DNA of 64,000 bases from Pseudomonadota bacterium (GCA_023393475.1 JAEWLC010000109.1:36286-100285), one strand, 5' to 3'; counted from the first letter of the stretch, positions 33,208 to 41,803 are shown. Notes: generated by a model not told the origin, from the letters alone. Program-made: numbers and translations.

Positions 33208-34137
33208 TCAGTTGCAGGTGACGCCGAGGCTTTCGCGCGTGATCAGCTCAACCGGCGCAAACAGCTCGTCCGCCTCCGGCGAGCCGCCCGCGAGGACGGT
33301 GTTCAGCTGGGTGGCGGCGATATTGGCCATCTCGCCAAAGCCCTGGCGCACAGTGCCGACATAGGCCGTACAGCCCTTGATCAGCTCGATCGCCTGCGGG
33401 TTGCCGTCGATGCCGGCGATGATGATGCCCTTGCGGCCAGCGGCCTCGATGGCGAGGTTGGCGCCGATACCCGGCTCGTCCCATGCGGCCCAGACCGCGT
33501 TGATCGCGCCATCGGCGGGGTTCGCCAGCAGGAGCGCATCCATGGCGCTGCGGCTGTCGTCAATCTGGCCCGGCACCTGCACATAGTGCTCGCCGACCTG
33601 CTTGACCTCGGCATTGGCCTTCAGCGCATCGTCGAGCGCGATCTCGCGCTGATGCACGCCGGGGTGCGCCGAGTGGAAGAAGCGCACGATGTTGCCCTTG
33701 CCGCCCAGCTGCTCGAACAGGAACTTGGTCATCGTCTCGCCCAGCACGTAGTTGTCCGAGGTGACGTTGAGCGTTGAGGATGCGTTCTTGGCGCCGTCGA
33801 TGGTCACCACCGGGATGCCGGCGGCCTTGGCCTTGTCGACCTGATCCTGAATCTGCGCCGGATCGACCGAGACGAGCACGATCGCATTGGCGCCACCGGT
33901 GGTTGCGTCCTCGACGCGGCTCGCGAACGCGCCCATGTCGCCGGCGGTGTCGACCACGTCGACGGTCCACTGGTATTCGGCCGCCTTGACCTTCAAGGCC
34001 TCGATCATTTCGCCCGTCGCGGTGGCCGCGAGGAACGGGGTGATGACCGACACCTTCTCGCCCGCGGCAAGCGCAGCCGGCGAGACGCCGAGCACGAGGG
34101 TTGCCGCGAGCCCGAGGGCTGCGATGGTCTTGAACAT
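33208..34137 (-). CDS. Sugar ABC transporter substrate-binding protein (RbsB-like)
   Basis: The 309-residue protein has a signal peptide (MFKTIAALGLAATLVLG…ALAAGEK) and the type-I periplasmic-binding fold: TATGEMIEALKVKAAEYQW, AIVLVSVDPAQIQDQVDKAKAAGIPVVTI and the hinge region IIIAGIDGNPQAIELI. It captures a sugar for the transporter encoded downstream. The start at 34137 is preceded by AGGAGG; the frame extends upstream into the Ldh-type gene without support. Confidence 0.9.
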   Translation of the reverse strand: MFKTIAALGLAATLVLGVSPAALAAGEKVSVITPFLAATATGEMIEALKVKAAEYQWTVDVVDTAGDMGAFASRVEDATTGGANAIVLVSVDPAQIQDQVDKAKAAGIPVVTIDGAKNASSTLNVTSDNYVLGETMTKFLFEQLGGKGNIVRFFHSAHPGVHQREIALDDALKANAEVKQVGEHYVQVPGQIDDSRSAMDALLLANPADGAINAVWAAWDEPGIGANLAIEAAGRKGIIIAGIDGNPQAIELIKGCTAYVGTVRQGFGEMANIAATQLNTVLAGGSPEADELFAPVELITRESLGVTCN

Positions 34138-34222
34138 GGTACTACCTCCTGAAAATCCGGCCGCGACATTATCGGCGCGCTCGCGACCAGCAAAGCCCTG
34201 CCGACAGGGAATCCGTCCGTCG

Positions 34223-35269
34223 TCAGGCCGCAAGAAAGCTCCCGAGACCCACGTCGCGCGCCGCCGCCTCGAGCTGATCGAGCGTGGCCGCATCGATCGG
34301 GATGCCGCCCGCGGTCCGCTCCTGCTTCGAGCTCATCTCGGGCTGACCCGGCAGCTGCACGTTGCCCTCGGAGGTAACCCAGCTCAGCACTGCTTCGAGT
34401 TCCTCGGCAAACAATCCCGCCGTACCGAGCCGCTCGGGGGAGACAATCACCGAGAACATCGAGTTGACGACTGTCCCTTTGCCGGGCCCGACATGCTGGG
34501 TCGGCGCCCCGACGAGGGCTGCACCGAGCAGTTCGCACGCGAGCATCATGCCCCAGCCCTTGTGCTCGCCGAACGTCGTCAGCGCACCCGGCGGGCTCTC
34601 GAACAGCTTGGAGGGGTCGGTCGTCGGGTTGCCGGCACTGTCCAGCAACGCCCCCGGCGGGATGGACACGCCCTTGTTCTGCGCCACGCGCACCTTGCCC
34701 GACGCGAGCGTGCTGGTGGCAAAGTCCACCACCACCGGCGGCAGGCCATCGCGGGGAAACGCCGCCGCAAAGGGGTTGGTCCCGAGCCGCGCCTTGGTGC
34801 CGCCGAAGGGCGCGACGATGGCGCCGGCTACCACGTTCACGAAATGCAGCGACACCATGCCGGCTGCCGCGCACTGCTCGGCCCAGTGGCCGATGCGGCC
34901 GATATGGTGGCTGTTGCGCAGGCTGACGATGGCGCTGCCCTCGTCCTTGGCACGCTCGATACCGAGCACCATGGCGTCGTGCGCCATCACCTGACCGGCG
35001 CCGAGCCCGGCGTCGCAGATCAGCATCGCCCCTGTATCGATGGCGACGTTGAGCTTCTGGTTGAGCACCAGGCCCTTGAAGCGCCAGCTGCGCAGATACA
35101 TCGGCACGACCCCGACACCATGCGAGTCGTGCCCGCGCAGGTTCGCCTCCACCAGGTGTTCCGCGATCAGCTGCGCCTCGCGCACTTCGGAACCCGCCGC
35201 GCGGAACAGGGCAATCGTGCTTGCCTGCAGCTGCTCCCACGGAACAAGCGTGTAGGTCGGTTCGGACAT
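34223..35269 (-). CDS. Ldh2/malate-lactate dehydrogenase family oxidoreductase
   Basis: The 348-residue NAD(P)-dependent enzyme has the family's LVEANLRGHDSHGVGVVPMY with catalytic His, SLRNSHHIGRIGHW, and FGGTKARLGTNPFA, VDFATSTLASGKV, GEHKGWGMMLACELL. Members include 2,3-diketo-L-gulonate reductase, ureidoglycolate dehydrogenase and L-sulfolactate dehydrogenase. It lies 85 bases upstream of the binding-protein gene in the same direction, so it may be the first gene of the transporter/kinase operon. It could reduce or oxidise the imported 2-keto acid. The ATG at 35269 follows GGAGA. It is divergent from a LysR gene. Confidence 0.82.
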   Translation of the reverse strand: MSEPTYTLVPWEQLQASTIALFRAAGSEVREAQLIAEHLVEANLRGHDSHGVGVVPMYLRSWRFKGLVLNQKLNVAIDTGAMLICDAGLGAGQVMAHDAMVLGIERAKDEGSAIVSLRNSHHIGRIGHWAEQCAAAGMVSLHFVNVVAGAIVAPFGGTKARLGTNPFAAAFPRDGLPPVVVDFATSTLASGKVRVAQNKGVSIPPGALLDSAGNPTTDPSKLFESPPGALTTFGEHKGWGMMLACELLGAALVGAPTQHVGPGKGTVVNSMFSVIVSPERLGTAGLFAEELEAVLSWVTSEGNVQLPGQPEMSSKQERTAGGIPIDAATLDQLEAAARDVGLGSFLAA

Positions 35270-35368
35270 GTCGTCTGGTCTCCGGATCGTCACATTCGCC
35301 GCGGCGGCAGTGGATACTCGGTTCTACGCTGGAGAACACCCCCACTTTTGGCGCGAAGGGCTCGCCAT

Positions 35369-35378
35369 CAATGCATTG
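35369..35378. promoter_or_regulatory. Palindrome CAATGCATTG between ldh-type gene and lysR
   Basis: This short perfect palindrome lies 60 bases before the LysR start in the divergent intergenic region, a usual place for a LysR autoregulatory site. It is short, so the support is weak. Confidence 0.3.
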
Positions 35379-35437
35379 CATTGGTCCCACGATTCCGGAT
35401 GCGCGCTAGGTCTCGATCCCAGTAGCAGGGGCAGTCC

Positions 35438-36499
35438 ATGACAGACGACGACCGCGGCCTTACCGGTGAACTCGACGCGCTGCTCGAACGCGCGGGATCG
35501 GGGGCGCCCCGGCGTGCCCGTCGCCCCGAGATCACCCTCCATCAGCTGCGCATCTTCTGGGCTGTCGCCCACTACGACACGCTGACCCGCGCGGCAAAGC
35601 ACCTTGGCCTTGCCCAGCCCTCGCTCTCGCAGCAACTCGCGAAGCTCGAAGCCACCGTCGGGGCCCGCCTCTTTCGTCGCCACGCCTCCGAGATGACGCT
35701 GACCGAGGCCGGCACGTTCCTCCTGCCCAAGGCCGAGCAGATCCTGCGCAACATGCAGGACCTCGAGGATGGCCTCGCGCGCTTCTCCGGTGGCCAGCGC
35801 GTCACGCTCCGCCTCGCCGGCGTCAACTCCGTGCTGCGCGTCGTACTGCCGGACGCCATCACCGAAGTGCAGGCGAAATTCCCCGAGGCGGATTTCGACA
35901 TCCAGGAAAGCGCCCCCGGCGACATCCTCGAAATGCTCTACAGCCGGCGGGTGAATATCGGCCTCCTCGCCGCCAATTCTGTCGCCGAGGCAGGCGTCGG
36001 CTTCCTGCAGGTGCCGGTGATCGAGGACCCCTATGTCCTCGTCGTTCCTGAAAGTCTCGATCTTGACGGTATCACCAACATTGACGACCTGCGTCCCGGC
36101 GCGGCCGCCATCCTCAACCGCTCGATCCAGTTCATCTTCGGCACCCAGCACGCCAAACGCGTCGCCGACTGGTACGACCACATGCTGCCCGAGCATCGCG
36201 TCGTCGCCCAGTGCCGCAGCTTCGAGGTGGCGCTCGGGTTGGTTCGTGCCGGCTCCGGCATCTGCCTTGCGCCGGCCCTGTCGACTGTCAGCGGCGGCAC
36301 GTCGCTCGACGGCGTGCGCCTCTATCGCATCAGCGCCGAGCCACGCCGGATCGTTGCGCTCGTCGCCTCGCAATATCGCCGGCAGGAGCCCTATCAGAGC
36401 CTGATCGATGCGTTGCAGACGGCCGGATCGCAACTGGTGCTGCCGCCCGTGCGACCGACACCGCCCTTCCTCGATCGGTCGTCTCTCTCCGATTTCTAA
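35438..36499 (+). CDS. LysR-family regulator, probably of the pqq operon
   Basis: The 353-residue protein carries an N-terminal extension of about 30 residues and then a LysR helix-turn-helix (ITLHQLRIFWAVAHYDTLTRAAKHLGLAQPSLSQQLAKLE) and an effector-binding domain (about 125-330). The gene is directly upstream of pqqA in the same orientation. Two overlapping T-N11-A dyads start four bases after its stop codon, in front of pqqA. It is therefore likely to control PQQ synthesis, which is inference from position. Its promoter region is shared with the divergent Ldh-type gene, the other possible target. Confidence 0.85.
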   Translation: MTDDDRGLTGELDALLERAGSGAPRRARRPEITLHQLRIFWAVAHYDTLTRAAKHLGLAQPSLSQQLAKLEATVGARLFRRHASEMTLTEAGTFLLPKAEQILRNMQDLEDGLARFSGGQRVTLRLAGVNSVLRVVLPDAITEVQAKFPEADFDIQESAPGDILEMLYSRRVNIGLLAANSVAEAGVGFLQVPVIEDPYVLVVPESLDLDGITNIDDLRPGAAAILNRSIQFIFGTQHAKRVADWYDHMLPEHRVVAQCRSFEVALGLVRAGSGICLAPALSTVSGGTSLDGVRLYRISAEPRRIVALVASQYRRQEPYQSLIDALQTAGSQLVLPPVRPTPPFLDRSSLSDF

Positions 36500-36502
36500 A
36501 CA

Positions 36503-36528
36503 ATAGGGCATCCCTATCAAGGCGATAG
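36503..36528. promoter_or_regulatory. Two overlapping LysR-type T-N11-A dyads upstream of pqqA
   Basis: ATAGGG-CAT-CCCTAT (36503-36517) and CTATC-N5-GATAG (36514-36528) are each perfect dyads with the T-N11-A pattern bound by LysR proteins. They overlap by four bases and lie about 77 bases before pqqA. Confidence 0.6.
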
Positions 36529-36604
36529 AGTGCGCTCCCCCGCCGTTTCGGCCCATCCTCACCCACGCGGCAACACCGCCGCTTCTATCGTGAGGAGACC
36601 CGAA

Positions 36605-36688
36605 ATGAAGGCATGGAAGAAGCCCAAGCTCGTCGAAGTTCCCGTGAGCATGGAGATCAACATGTACGCTTGCGCGACCCGCAAGTAA
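36605..36688 (+). CDS. pqqA: PQQ precursor peptide PqqA
   Basis: The 27-residue peptide MKAWKKPKLVEVPVSMEINM-YACATRK is the ribosomal precursor of pyrroloquinoline quinone. Glu17 and Tyr21, spaced E-x3-Y, are the residues that PqqE links and that become the cofactor. The short ORF is preceded by GAGGAG and lies immediately upstream of pqqB. Confidence 0.96.
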   Translation: MKAWKKPKLVEVPVSMEINMYACATRK

Positions 36689-36718
36689 CACGCTGATCCT
36701 GCCGCGGGGACCGGTCAC

Positions 36719-37621
36719 ATGCTCAGCATCGTCGTCCTGGGGACCGCGGCAGGTGGCGGCGTGCCACAGTGGAATTGCGGCTGCGACAACTGCAACGCCG
36801 CCCGCAACGGCAACCCTGAGATGCGGATGAACCAGGCCTCGATCGCCGTCAGCGCCGATCGCGAGAACTGGTTCCTCATCAACGCATCGCCCGACCTGCG
36901 CCAGCAGATCACCGACACCCCCGCCCTGCACCCGCGCGCCCTTCGCCATAGCCCGATCGCCGGCGTCATCCTCTCGAACGGCGAAGTCGACGCCATCGCG
37001 GGCCTGTTGAGCCTCCGCGAAGGCACGGCGTTCAACCTCTACGGCCACCGCCGCGTTCTGGACCTGCTAGACGGCAACTCGATCTTCAACGTGCTGAAGC
37101 GCCACCTGGTGCCGCGCCTGGCCATCGAGGCCGACGTCGCCTTCGAGCCCAAGCTGCCCGACGGCACGCCCTCCGGCCTCGAGGTCGTGCCCTTCGTCAC
37201 CCCCGGCAAGGCCGCGCTCTTCGTCGAGGAAACCACCGCCAACGAGGACGGGGACACGCTCGGCTTCGTCATCCGCGACAAGGCCAGCGGCGCGAGCTTC
37301 GTCTTCCTCGCCGCCTGCGCCGCCCTCACGCCCGAGGTCGAGACCTACCTGCGCGGCGCAAAGCTCGTGTTCTTCGACGGCACGCTGTTCACCGACGACG
37401 AGATGATCCGCGCCGGGCTCTCGCAGAAGACCGGCCAGCGCATGGGCCACATGGCCATGTCCGCGACCATCCCGGCGCTCGACGCACTGGGCATCGAGCG
37501 GAAGGTCTTTCTGCACATCAACAATTCTAACCCCGCCCTGATGCCCGGCTCGCCCGAGCGCCAGGCGGCGGAACACGCAGGCTGGCACATACCGGCCGAT
37601 GGGATGGAGATCACGTTATGA
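36719..37621 (+). CDS. pqqB: PQQ biosynthesis protein PqqB
   Basis: The 300-residue protein is a metallo-beta-lactamase-fold enzyme of the PQQ pathway, thought to hydroxylate the tyrosine-derived part of the precursor. It shows VVLGTAAGGGVPQWNCGCDNC with the conserved cysteines, SPIAGVILSNGEVDAIAGLLSLRE with modified metal ligands, and the GHMAMSATIPALDAL and HINNSNPAL segments. Its stop overlaps the pqqC start (ATGA). Confidence 0.95.
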   Translation: MLSIVVLGTAAGGGVPQWNCGCDNCNAARNGNPEMRMNQASIAVSADRENWFLINASPDLRQQITDTPALHPRALRHSPIAGVILSNGEVDAIAGLLSLREGTAFNLYGHRRVLDLLDGNSIFNVLKRHLVPRLAIEADVAFEPKLPDGTPSGLEVVPFVTPGKAALFVEETTANEDGDTLGFVIRDKASGASFVFLAACAALTPEVETYLRGAKLVFFDGTLFTDDEMIRAGLSQKTGQRMGHMAMSATIPALDALGIERKVFLHINNSNPALMPGSPERQAAEHAGWHIPADGMEITL

Positions 37622-38382
37622 CTGCAATGACCGCATTCTCGGTCCCGGCCGATGCGCCGCTCGATACGCCCGAGCAACTCGAGGAGCAGCTCCGCTTCAT
37701 CGGCGCCACCCGCTACCACAGCCTGCACCCCTTCCACGGCCTGCTGCATGGCGGCAAGCTCACGAAGGGCCAGGTCCAGGCCTGGGCGCTCAACCGCTAC
37801 TATTACCAGTCGACCATCCCGATCAAAGACGCGGTGGTGATCTCCCGCTTCCGCGACCGCGACACCCGCATCGAGTGGCGCCACCGCATCGCCGATCATG
37901 ACGGCGATATCGGCACCGAAGGCGGCATCGAGCGCTGGATCAAGCTGACCGAGGGCCTCGGTCTCGACACCAACTACGTGGAGAGCGCCGAGGGCATCCT
38001 GCCAGCCACCCGCTTCGCCGTAGAAGCCTATGTGCATTTCGTGCGCGAGAAGTCGCCGCTCGAAGCCATCGCCTCCTCGCTCACCGAGCTGTTCGCGCCC
38101 AACCTCCACGAAGAGCGCATCTCGGGCATGCTGAAGCACTACGACTTCGTCGATCCCAACATCATGAGCTATTTCAGCCGCCGCCTCACCCAGGCCCCGC
38201 GCGACAGCGAGTTCGCCCTCACCTATGTGAAGGAACACGCGAAAACCCCGTACGAGCGCCAGCTCGTCTGCAACGCGCTGATCTTCAAGACCAACGTCCT
38301 CTGGGTGCAGCTCGACGCGCTCTACCACGCCTATGTCGAGGGCCACGTCCCGCCGGGCGCCTTTGTTCCGAGCGTCAAATGA
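37618..38382 (+). CDS. pqqC: Pyrroloquinoline-quinone synthase PqqC
   Basis: The 254-residue oxidase performs the last step of PQQ formation, ring closure and eight-electron oxidation of AHQQ without a metal. Typical segments are YHSLHPFHGLLHGGKLTKGQVQAWALNRYYYQ, EWRHRIADHDG, VHFVREKSPLEAIASSLTELFAP and LYHAYVEGHVPPGAF. The gene overlaps pqqB and pqqD by four bases each. Confidence 0.96.
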   Translation: MTAMTAFSVPADAPLDTPEQLEEQLRFIGATRYHSLHPFHGLLHGGKLTKGQVQAWALNRYYYQSTIPIKDAVVISRFRDRDTRIEWRHRIADHDGDIGTEGGIERWIKLTEGLGLDTNYVESAEGILPATRFAVEAYVHFVREKSPLEAIASSLTELFAPNLHEERISGMLKHYDFVDPNIMSYFSRRLTQAPRDSEFALTYVKEHAKTPYERQLVCNALIFKTNVLWVQLDALYHAYVEGHVPPGAFVPSVK

Positions 38383-38708
38383 CCGAGACCATAGCTCCCG
38401 CACTGCGCCGCCGCCTCAGGGTCGAGGAGACGAGTGTCCCCACCCTCGCCCGCGGCGTGCGCCTGCGTTTCGACGACAGTCGCCAGCGCTGGGTGCTGCT
38501 CGTCCCCGAGCGCGTCATGGCGCCGGACGAAACGGCCGTCGAAATCCTCCAGCTCTGCGACGGCAAGACCTCCGTCGCCGCCCTCCTCGACATCCTCGCC
38601 GAGCGCTACGCCGCGCCACGCGAGGAGATCGCTGGCGACGTCATCGCCATGCTGCAGGACCTTGCCGATTCCGGCTTCGTCGTCGCGGCAAAGGAACAAA
38701 AACCATGA
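38379..38708 (+). CDS. pqqD: PqqA-binding chaperone PqqD
   Basis: The 109-residue protein is the RiPP recognition element that presents PqqA to PqqE. It has the family pattern RFDDSRQRWVLLVPERVMAPDETAVEILQLCDGKTSVAALLDIL, preceded by an N-terminal extension of about 25 residues. It is translationally coupled to pqqC and pqqE by four-base overlaps. Confidence 0.94.
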   Translation: MTETIAPALRRRLRVEETSVPTLARGVRLRFDDSRQRWVLLVPERVMAPDETAVEILQLCDGKTSVAALLDILAERYAAPREEIAGDVIAMLQDLADSGFVVAAKEQKP

Positions 38709-39913
38709 ACCCGACCCTGACCGACGCCAGCCCGGTGCTTGAGAGCAATGACGGCCTCGCCATCATGGAAGGCCGCGAGAAGTCGATCGCCGAAACCTAC
38801 GGCATCCCGCTCGCCGTGCTGCTCGAGATGACCCATCGCTGTCCGCTGCAATGCGGCTACTGCTCCAACCCCGTCGAGATGGAGCGCGCCGGCAACGAGC
38901 TCACCACCGAAGAGTGGAAGAAGGTCCTCACCGAACTCGCCGAGATCGGCGTGCTGCAGGTGCACTTCTCCGGCGGCGAGCCGACGGTGCGCAAGGACAT
39001 CGTAGAGCTGGTGCAGTTCGCCAACGATCTCGGGCTCTACACCAACCTCATCACCTCGGCGGTGCTGTTCACACGCGACAAGCTCGAAGCCCTCGCCGAT
39101 GCCGGCCTCGCCCATATCCAGATCAGCTTCCAGGCCAATGACGCGACGCTTGCCAATCGCATCGGCGGCTTCAAGAACGGTCATGCCAAGAAGCTCGAGG
39201 CCGCCGGCTGGGCCCGCGAACTCGGGCTGCCGCTCACCGTCAACGCCGTGATGCACCGGCAGAACCTGCACCAGCTGCCCGAAATGATCGACCTCGCGGT
39301 GGCGCTCGATGCCGATCGCATCGAAGTTGCCAACGTGCAGTACTACGGCTGGGCCCTGAAGAATCGCGCCTCCCTCATGCCCTCGATCGAGCAGATCGAC
39401 GAAGCGACCCGTGTCGTCGAGGAGGCGCAGGTCCGGCTCAAGGGCATCCTCGACATCGACTATGTCGTGCCGGACTACTATGCGCTGCGTCCCAAGAAAT
39501 GCATGGGCGGCTGGGGTCGGCAGTTCTTCAACATCACCCCGGCGGGCAAGATCCTGCCCTGCCACGCCGCCGAAACGATCAAGACGCTCGAATTCGACAG
39601 CGTCCGCTCCAACCACTCGATCGCCTGGATCTGGCAGAACTCCGAAGCCTTCCAGAAATACCGCGGCACCGGCTGGATGCCCGAGCCGTGCCAGAGCTGC
39701 AGCTTCAAGGAACACGATTTCGGCGGCTGCCGCTGCCAGGCCTTCGCGCTGACCGCCGACGCCGGCAATACCGACCCGGCCTGCCACCTCTCACCCCACC
39801 ACGAGCGCATCTTCAAGACCGCCGAAACCGAAGCCGCCACCGGCACCACCCGCTACATCTACCGCAACTTCGCCGGCGGCACGCTGGAGCCGGAAGGCGC
39901 GGACCTTGCCTGA
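38705..39913 (+). CDS. pqqE: PqqA peptide cyclase PqqE (radical SAM/SPASM)
   Basis: The 402-residue enzyme joins Glu and Tyr of PqqA by radical SAM chemistry. The SAM-cluster motif CPLQCGYC places Cys46, Cys50 and Cys53; the glycine-rich FSGGEPTVRKD follows. The C-terminal SPASM region has further cysteines for auxiliary clusters (LPCHAAE, EPCQSCSFKEHDFGGCRCQ, DPACHLSPHH). Start at the ATG overlapping the pqqD stop. Its 3' end overlaps the next ORF by eight bases. Confidence 0.95.
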   Translation: MNPTLTDASPVLESNDGLAIMEGREKSIAETYGIPLAVLLEMTHRCPLQCGYCSNPVEMERAGNELTTEEWKKVLTELAEIGVLQVHFSGGEPTVRKDIVELVQFANDLGLYTNLITSAVLFTRDKLEALADAGLAHIQISFQANDATLANRIGGFKNGHAKKLEAAGWARELGLPLTVNAVMHRQNLHQLPEMIDLAVALDADRIEVANVQYYGWALKNRASLMPSIEQIDEATRVVEEAQVRLKGILDIDYVVPDYYALRPKKCMGGWGRQFFNITPAGKILPCHAAETIKTLEFDSVRSNHSIAWIWQNSEAFQKYRGTGWMPEPCQSCSFKEHDFGGCRCQAFALTADAGNTDPACHLSPHHERIFKTAETEAATGTTRYIYRNFAGGTLEPEGADLA

Positions 39914-40856
39914 CGGGGCCGTCGACGCTCACCCGTCGCTGGTGACCTTCCGCCTCCTCGTCGGCGATGGGCACGAGCTGCATGTCGAGACCATCGGCCA
40001 ACCCGGCGGCATCCCCTGCGTCTTCCTGCATGGCGGCCCCGGCAGCGGTTGCCAGCCCTCACACCGGCAGCTCTTCGACCCCAACCGCCACTATGCCGTC
40101 CTGTTCGACCAGCGCGGCGCCGGCCGCAGCACGCCGCATGGCTCGCGGATGGCCAACACCACCCAGCACCTCATCGCCGACATGGAAGCCATCCGCACCC
40201 GGCTCGGCATCGACAAGTGGCGGCTCGTCGGCGGCTCGTGGGGCGCGACGCTGGCGCTGGCCTACGCCGAAACCCATCCCGGGCGCGTCAGCGGCATCGT
40301 CCTCCGCGCCACTTTCCTCGGTACCGGTGAAGAGCTGGACTGGGCCTTCGGCACCGCCCCCGGCACCTTCCACCCCGCACTCTACGCCGACTACGTCAGC
40401 CTCCTCAGCGAGGTTGAGCGCGCCAACCCCCGCGCCAGCTATTACGCCCGCATCCTCGATCCCGATGCATCGGTTCACGCCCCCGCCGCACGGGCCTACG
40501 CCGCGATGGAAGAAGTCCTCGCCAGCGTCCGCCCTGCAAGCACCCGACTCGATTTCGCGCGGGTCAACGACCCCGCCGCCCGGCAACCACCGTCAGCCTT
40601 CATGGAAGCGCACTACTTTTCGAACGATTGCTTTCTTGCGCCCAACCAGTTGCTGGACGAGGCCCATCGCCTCGGCGGCATCCCCGGCATCATTGTCCAG
40701 GGCCAGTACGACCTGCTGTGCCCGCCGAGCACATCTGCCGCCCTTGCTGCGAGGTGGCCCGATGCGAGAATTGTCACCGTCCCTGCCGCCGGCCACCTGC
40801 TCGGCGAGCCCGGCGTCACCGACGCGGTGAAAGCCGCGATATCCGAGCTCGCCTAG
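39906..40856 (+). CDS. Proline iminopeptidase-like alpha/beta hydrolase overlapping pqqE
   Basis: The 316-residue protein resembles prolyl aminopeptidase: oxyanion HGGPGSGC, DQRGAGRSTPHG, nucleophile elbow GGSWGATLALAYAETHPGRV, late Asp in VQGQYDLLCPP and His in PAAGHLLGEPG. Such enzymes remove N-terminal proline from peptides. No ATG is available near the N-terminus; the TTG at 39906 is the best start and lies inside pqqE, so translation is coupled to it. This makes a role in trimming PqqA or another PQQ-linked step attractive, because no M16-type PqqF/PqqG protease is encoded here. It may also be a housekeeping peptidase. Confidence 0.82.
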   Translation: MPDGAVDAHPSLVTFRLLVGDGHELHVETIGQPGGIPCVFLHGGPGSGCQPSHRQLFDPNRHYAVLFDQRGAGRSTPHGSRMANTTQHLIADMEAIRTRLGIDKWRLVGGSWGATLALAYAETHPGRVSGIVLRATFLGTGEELDWAFGTAPGTFHPALYADYVSLLSEVERANPRASYYARILDPDASVHAPAARAYAAMEEVLASVRPASTRLDFARVNDPAARQPPSAFMEAHYFSNDCFLAPNQLLDEAHRLGGIPGIIVQGQYDLLCPPSTSAALAARWPDARIVTVPAAGHLLGEPGVTDAVKAAISELA

Positions 40857-41740
40857 AGCCCGAACTTCTCCATCACGGCCTCGACGTCGTCGCGCACTTC
40901 CTGCGCGTCGCGACCGGAGCGCCAGAGATCGTCGATCTGCTTCTTCACGGCCGGATCGAGCGCGTCCCAGTTGCGCTCGAACTCGGCCAGCTTGTCGGTC
41001 CAGTAGCCGGTGATCGAGTAGCGCGTCGCCGGCCATTTCAGCTCGTGCCGCAGGTACTTTCGGATCGGCCGCACCACCTTGGCCTCCGCCGCCGCCCACA
41101 CATAGACCGAACGGTCCGTCGGGAACGTCATCGACTTCACCGCATCCGGCAGCTGGCTCGCGGCGACGCCGTTGCCGGCTCCATGCAGCCAGACGATCCT
41201 GAGCTTGGCCTTCGTCTCGAACAGCTGCTCGTGGCTGGCGTCGGGCACCTCGACCACCGCCCGGGCCTCGACATGCTCGCCGAGCCCCTCGAGCAATCGC
41301 CCGAGCGCCGGGACGCCCGTCGCGTCGCAGACGAAGAGCTGCCAGACAGCGTCCGCGGGCGCCTCGTAGATCGGGTAGGGCTCGCGCAGCACGATCTCGT
41401 CGCCCGGCTTTGCCGACTGCGCCCATTCGCTCGCCCGGCCACCCTCATGCACCACGAAATCGAGATCGATCTCGCCGTCGCGGAAATAGCGGATGGTGTA
41501 GCACTCGCAATGCGCCGGCTTCTTGCCCTCGGGGTATTTCCAGAAGCCCTGCTCATCGACTTCGGGCACCACCAGTTCGCCGGTCTCGAGGTCGGGGAAG
41601 AACAGGCGCACATATTCGTCACCGACGCCGGTGGTTTTGAGCGCCCTGATATCGGCTCCGCCCAGCGTCACCCGGACCATGCCGGGCGTCACCATCTGCC
41701 GGTTCAACACCGTGCCCTTGATCAGCTTCAGCGGCGCCAT
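40853..41740 (-). CDS. Siderophore-interacting protein with C-terminal extension
   Basis: The 295-residue protein has the SIP/FAD-binding-9 fold (RVTLGGADIRAL, CECYTIRYF with FAD contact, VVHEGGRASEWAQSAKPGDEIVL, LFVCDATGVPALGRLLEGL, VYVWAAAEAKVVRPIRKYLRHEL, SITGYWTDKLAEFE). Extra residues follow (about 255-295) with a charged helical tail. It should reduce ferric-siderophore complexes in the cytoplasm. It is convergent with the peptidase gene, overlapping by four bases. An inverted repeat lies upstream at 41786-41802. Confidence 0.85.
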   Translation of the reverse strand: MAPLKLIKGTVLNRQMVTPGMVRVTLGGADIRALKTTGVGDEYVRLFFPDLETGELVVPEVDEQGFWKYPEGKKPAHCECYTIRYFRDGEIDLDFVVHEGGRASEWAQSAKPGDEIVLREPYPIYEAPADAVWQLFVCDATGVPALGRLLEGLGEHVEARAVVEVPDASHEQLFETKAKLRIVWLHGAGNGVAASQLPDAVKSMTFPTDRSVYVWAAAEAKVVRPIRKYLRHELKWPATRYSITGYWTDKLAEFERNWDALDPAVKKQIDDLWRSGRDAQEVRDDVEAVMEKFGL

Positions 41741-41785
41741 GCGTCCAACCCGTCACCCATAGATCGAGGCAACGGGCTACTAATT

Positions 41786-41802
41786 TTGACCTAGGCAGTC
41801 AA
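41786..41802. promoter_or_regulatory. Inverted repeat TTGAC-N7-GTCAA upstream of SIP gene
   Basis: TTGAC (41786-41790) and GTCAA (41798-41802) are perfectly complementary. On the minus strand the right arm forms TTGACT, a possible -35 element, so a regulator bound here could block the promoter of the siderophore-interacting gene. Confidence 0.4.
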
Positions 41803-41803
41803 C

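Noticed and set aside
35324..37048. 574-codon open frame on the minus strand
   Set aside because: It covers lysR, pqqA and part of pqqB in antisense; composition is that of a shadow frame.
40853..41740. Idea that the two siderophore-interacting genes are a recent duplication
   Set aside because: The two proteins differ clearly in length, motif wording and C-terminal tail, and their upstream dyads differ, so they are distant paralogues rather than a local copy.
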